From Epiperipatus broadwayi (taxonomy: Eukaryota; Onychophora; Udeonychophora; Euonychophora; Peripatidae), in NCBI GenBank assembly GCA_028023455.1, contig JAQFVV010012434.1, positions 6,996,157 to 7,060,156 on the forward strand: 64,000 bases of DNA, given 5' to 3'. Position numbers and translations under genes: made by a program. Shown here in pieces: positions 58,931 to 64,000 of the stretch; the stretch's first letter is position 1; each line of letters begins with the position of its first letter. Below the pieces are notes generated by a model. It was not told the origin of the DNA and made no database searches. It saw only the letters and a list, made by a program, of their open reading frames with translations.

Positions 58931-61079
58931 ATATTAATATTCTCTCTCCTGTAATATTTGAACAATGTTTGTACAATTTGAAGATTATTTTAAAAATCAG
59001 GATATAATAGACTCAAGCCTTGAATAATGCAAAATACACATATATAGATAAGATTGACGGACAAATGAATTCATGTATTCTTCTAAATCTTTGCTTAAGG
59101 GTGATTGCACATCAATTTATATTAAAATAGCACATGTGTGAAGATTGATTTACTTCTAAATATATTGTATTAAAAATAATTGTATCTCTTTAGTTTCCTA
59201 TAAATGTGATAATACTGTGGGGAAAAATTTTTTTTTACAGTTATTTTAATTAAAAAAATATAAACACACATAAATAAATTTAGAAAAGAAATGACGTGAA
59301 TAGGTTTTTATAGAAGTTTGTGTTCAAAAACTAAATTTTAGAATTATGAGTTTATAAATATATTGGAAAATTCAATCTTAATTGAGTAAATAATTATTAA
59401 AACAATGTTTTTTAAATTAGTTTTTTAAATTTAAAAAAAGATTCTATGAGATTCAAACCAGTGGTCCAATACTAGATTTCAACCATTTTTCCAAAGATAA
59501 ATAAATATTCTTAGTAAGTCCAAACTAAAAAGAAAATTACAAAAAATGATCAAGTCATCATATATTTTGATAACATAACATGGTTCTTATTTCTTGGTAC
59601 TACAATATCTATTAAAATTTTTTATTGTGCGCATGTTTTCAAAAAGGTTGGCTACCCCTGTCCCAATATAAGATGACAGTATTTATACATAATTTGATAA
59701 TTAATATTATTTTTTTATTCATAGGTATTATATTTTTTGAATTATTCACAACATAAAATTAAACATTATATAATTTTCCATAGGAAATCTTTAATTAATA
59801 GCAAAATGTAAATATTAAAATTCATGAATTTTAGATATCACTTGGTAATGTTTACTTTTGAAAAATTTAGATTTAGCAATAAAGAATGTTTATAAAAGTA
59901 ACTGGGAGTACTTCTGTATTTTATAAATATTATTGAAAAAAAATATTATCACTTTTAATACTTCACAGTTTTACGAATTACTATTACAATTATACACCTA
60001 CAGTGGGTGTTTTTTTAGTGTGTGTGTATATATATATATAGTAATGGGATGGGGGGGTAATTATGTGGAAGTAAATGAAAATGAAACTGGGTGATGGTAA
60101 AAATCTGATGTGAACCTGGGGTGTTGGAAAATCATCATCAACTCCAGTCAATACAATATTTGAGAGATCAATAGTTTACAGAAGTATATATAAGTAATGA
60201 GATATTTAATAATAAAATAGGGTTAGAGAATCTCTGTGATCATTGAGAGATCATCCAGCTACTAAAATAACTATACATCATATATCAACCATATATCAAC
60301 CAGCACTATAAAGTAAATATCAATATAAGCAAATACTCAAGAGAAATAACCACCCATCATCATCATTGATGGGAATAAAATAAATCAGTACAATAAATCA
60401 ACAGTCAATCTGGTGAGTGGATTGAAAATGGGTTTTCTTAAGACCAGCCTTTGCCAGCTTGGGCAATTATTTAACCATTAATTTGGAGGTACAAACTAAG
60501 TGCTCATTCATCAGAATACATAAGATCAGAAATAAAAACAATAATGCTGGGACATTTAAAACATGCTGATCATCATCAATGCTCTGACCACTTGTATTGG
60601 CCAACTATAAACTTAACTCCTAATAAGGCTAAAGTAAAATAAAAGATAGTGCATGGGCTTTAAAGACTATCCTCTTTTGCACCAACCAGGATGATGATTG
60701 ATCATCTCTGGATGTCCCAAAGCACTAAATGCACATCCCCATTTATCCATGCATGAATCTAGCTCAGAGAACACAAACTCTATTACTGTATGTGAACAAG
60801 AAATGATGGAATATAATTTTAACAATTAAATAAGTTTATTAATAACAATAAAAAAAAATTGAAATTAAGGTCTTATAAGTTAAGGGTTTCTGATTTTGAA
60901 TGATACACAATAATAAAGTCATCACTCTGTAATTTATAAGATTACTACAAAATTCAAATTATTACATCAACTGCATTATTTCTTAACCTTTTAACCGCTA
61001 ATTTTATCATTGGTTGTATCAGATAAAAATCAAATCTTTTAATTGGCCAACTCACAAACTGAAGACAAAGCCTATTGTT
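58931..61079. other. Intergenic, nothing recognised
   Basis: 60040-60820 is less AT-rich and of higher complexity than its surroundings, with repeated 'atcatcatca' motifs, but has no open frame or termini I recognise. Confidence 0.35.
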
Positions 61080-61930
61080 AAAACATATTCGCCTATAATA
61101 TTAAATTCAACTCAGATACATTTATAAAAAGTATATAATTAATTTTTCAGGTTGTGAAGACAACGAAAGTTCTTTCAAAAATAAATTGCTATTTATTTAT
61201 TCTAAGATATTCAATATCGGCAACATAAAAGTTATAATGTAAACAAAAAGATCGACTTTTACGTTATAGAAAAGTAAATATTTCTTTTTACTACATCTTC
61301 AATATATTTACTTAAATCTTCAATATTTTTCGAAAATAATTTTGTTTTTTTATTATTCTCTCTGAAAATAATTTTAATTTCTCAAAATATTCTTTTATAA
61401 TAATTAAATCGTATTCGAAATGAAAATCTCAGCGTTTTTCTTTATTTTCTTTGATCAGGCAGTTTCTTTGTTCTTTCCAGCCAATCAGAATGTCTTTTTC
61501 AGCTGAGAGCATGCTAAGAACCAATCACAAATAATGTTCCTTCTTTGTTTAGGTTTAAATGCGTTTTTTTTCTATTTTTTACTTCTAAAATAAATCGGAA
61601 GATGTCACCATCGTACAGAACTTTTAAAAACGAATTCAATACGTATTTAACGAATATTTTCGTATAAAAACTGGCTGAGTTAGAGTGATTTCAGATGTCG
61701 ACAAGGAGCCTCGTAAAAAACAGTCTTTTGGTTAATGGGTATCTATAAATGCATACATATATCTGTACACAGATATGCATTTTATCATATATGATGAAGA
61801 CATTTCAATTAAACATAAAATAATTATTACATTTGTGATTTACATAATTAGTATTCAACATTTAAATTGTTACATTGATTTACATATACGTGCGCACAAA
61901 TGCGCGATTTAAGATATACAATTAATATCA
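61080..61930. promoter_or_regulatory. CpG-richer stretch with CCAAT boxes
   Basis: About nine CpG sites occur in 61560-61740, far denser than the surrounding sequence. Two CCAAT-type boxes ('agccaatcagaatg' at about 61480 and 'aaccaatcacaa' at about 61531) lie 70-130 bp upstream of ATG at 61602, and another ATG lies at 61695. Both ATGs open only short frames. A promoter or first exon of a gene leaving the window is possible. No splice junction was confirmed. Confidence 0.28.
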
Positions 61931-63572
<1,642 letters not shown>

Positions 63573-64000
63573 CCAATATTTATATTTATTCAGACCCTTT
63601 TAAAAGTTTAATTTATAAAACAAATTTTATTTCAAATCAGAGTTATTATTTAACCCTTTACTTATTATTATTTTATTTTAGGAAATATAAAAAAAAAATA
63701 TGTACAAAAATTTGTCTGTTTATTTCTACTTTTCCTTTATATATATATACACACACACTATATCATTATGGGTGTACCATGTAACCCAACCGGTTACATT
63801 TTATATATATATGAGGTGATCCACAAGCTCGAAACCAATTAGTCTGGAGATAGGAATTTCCAATAGAGATTTTGAATTCTTTCTCTTTTGGCACTTATAA
63901 AATAAAACTTGATTAGAGCTATTGGTGAGCTCCAATCTAATGATCATATATATATATAATGATTAGAGGATTTAAATAATTAGGTGATTTGAATTTCATG
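63573..64000. other. Window end, nothing recognised
   Basis: AT-rich with short TA and CA runs. A small palindrome occurs at 63785-63797 (gtaaccca...ggttac). Confidence 0.4.

Overview
The window is AT-rich, CpG-poor, intron-containing animal DNA dominated by transposable elements. The invertebrate assignment is an inference from the mix of non-LTR retrotransposon, Penelope-like elements, hAT elements and many foldback MITEs, plus a secreted leucine-rich-repeat gene of a kind common in arthropods. I cannot name the species; a chelicerate or other arthropod is a guess.

Layout. 1-4577 holds nothing I recognise. 4586-6414 is a non-autonomous hAT element with a perfect 8-bp target duplication. 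6900-11756 is a minus-strand LTR retroelement with two 2.07-kb LTRs and only 0.7 kb of non-coding interior. 11.8-28.9 kb is intergenic sequence studded with foldback/palindromic MITEs, an old 3' piece of a Penelope-like element and diverged tandem duplications. 29088-35117 is a complete but frameshifted APE-type LINE (ORF1 zinc knuckle; ORF2 endonuclease, RT and C-terminal CCHC) inserted into a MITE, with a 12-bp target duplication.

The only host gene I can support is a two-exon LRR gene: coding 36943-38329 and 43736-43989, joined across a 5.4-kb intron. The join rebuilds an uninterrupted 546-codon frame and completes a 'GNPLDC' LRR C-terminal cap. The intron carries several MITEs.

45.4-53.4 kb is a transposon cluster: a decayed hAT transposase with a tRNA-like retroposon in it, then two different Penelope-like elements. 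Each has an inverted partial copy head-to-head with a 5'-truncated forward copy. The first is a near-perfect inverted repeat of about 1.3 kb per arm. Each arm carries a GIY-YIG ORF, a tRNA-like block, a hammerhead-ribozyme-like motif and a 47-bp tandem array. The second has an RT ORF and a GIY-YIG ORF separated by a one-base shift at an A6 run that both of its copies share.

The rest (53.4-64 kb) holds a small hAT MITE, further foldbacks, a locally CpG-rich promoter-like stretch near 61.5 kb and a pure 83-unit AAT microsatellite. No prokaryotic systems, CRISPR arrays or rRNA genes were seen. The most unusual structures are the two inverted Penelope-like loci and the tRNA-like/hammerhead-like tail of the first.
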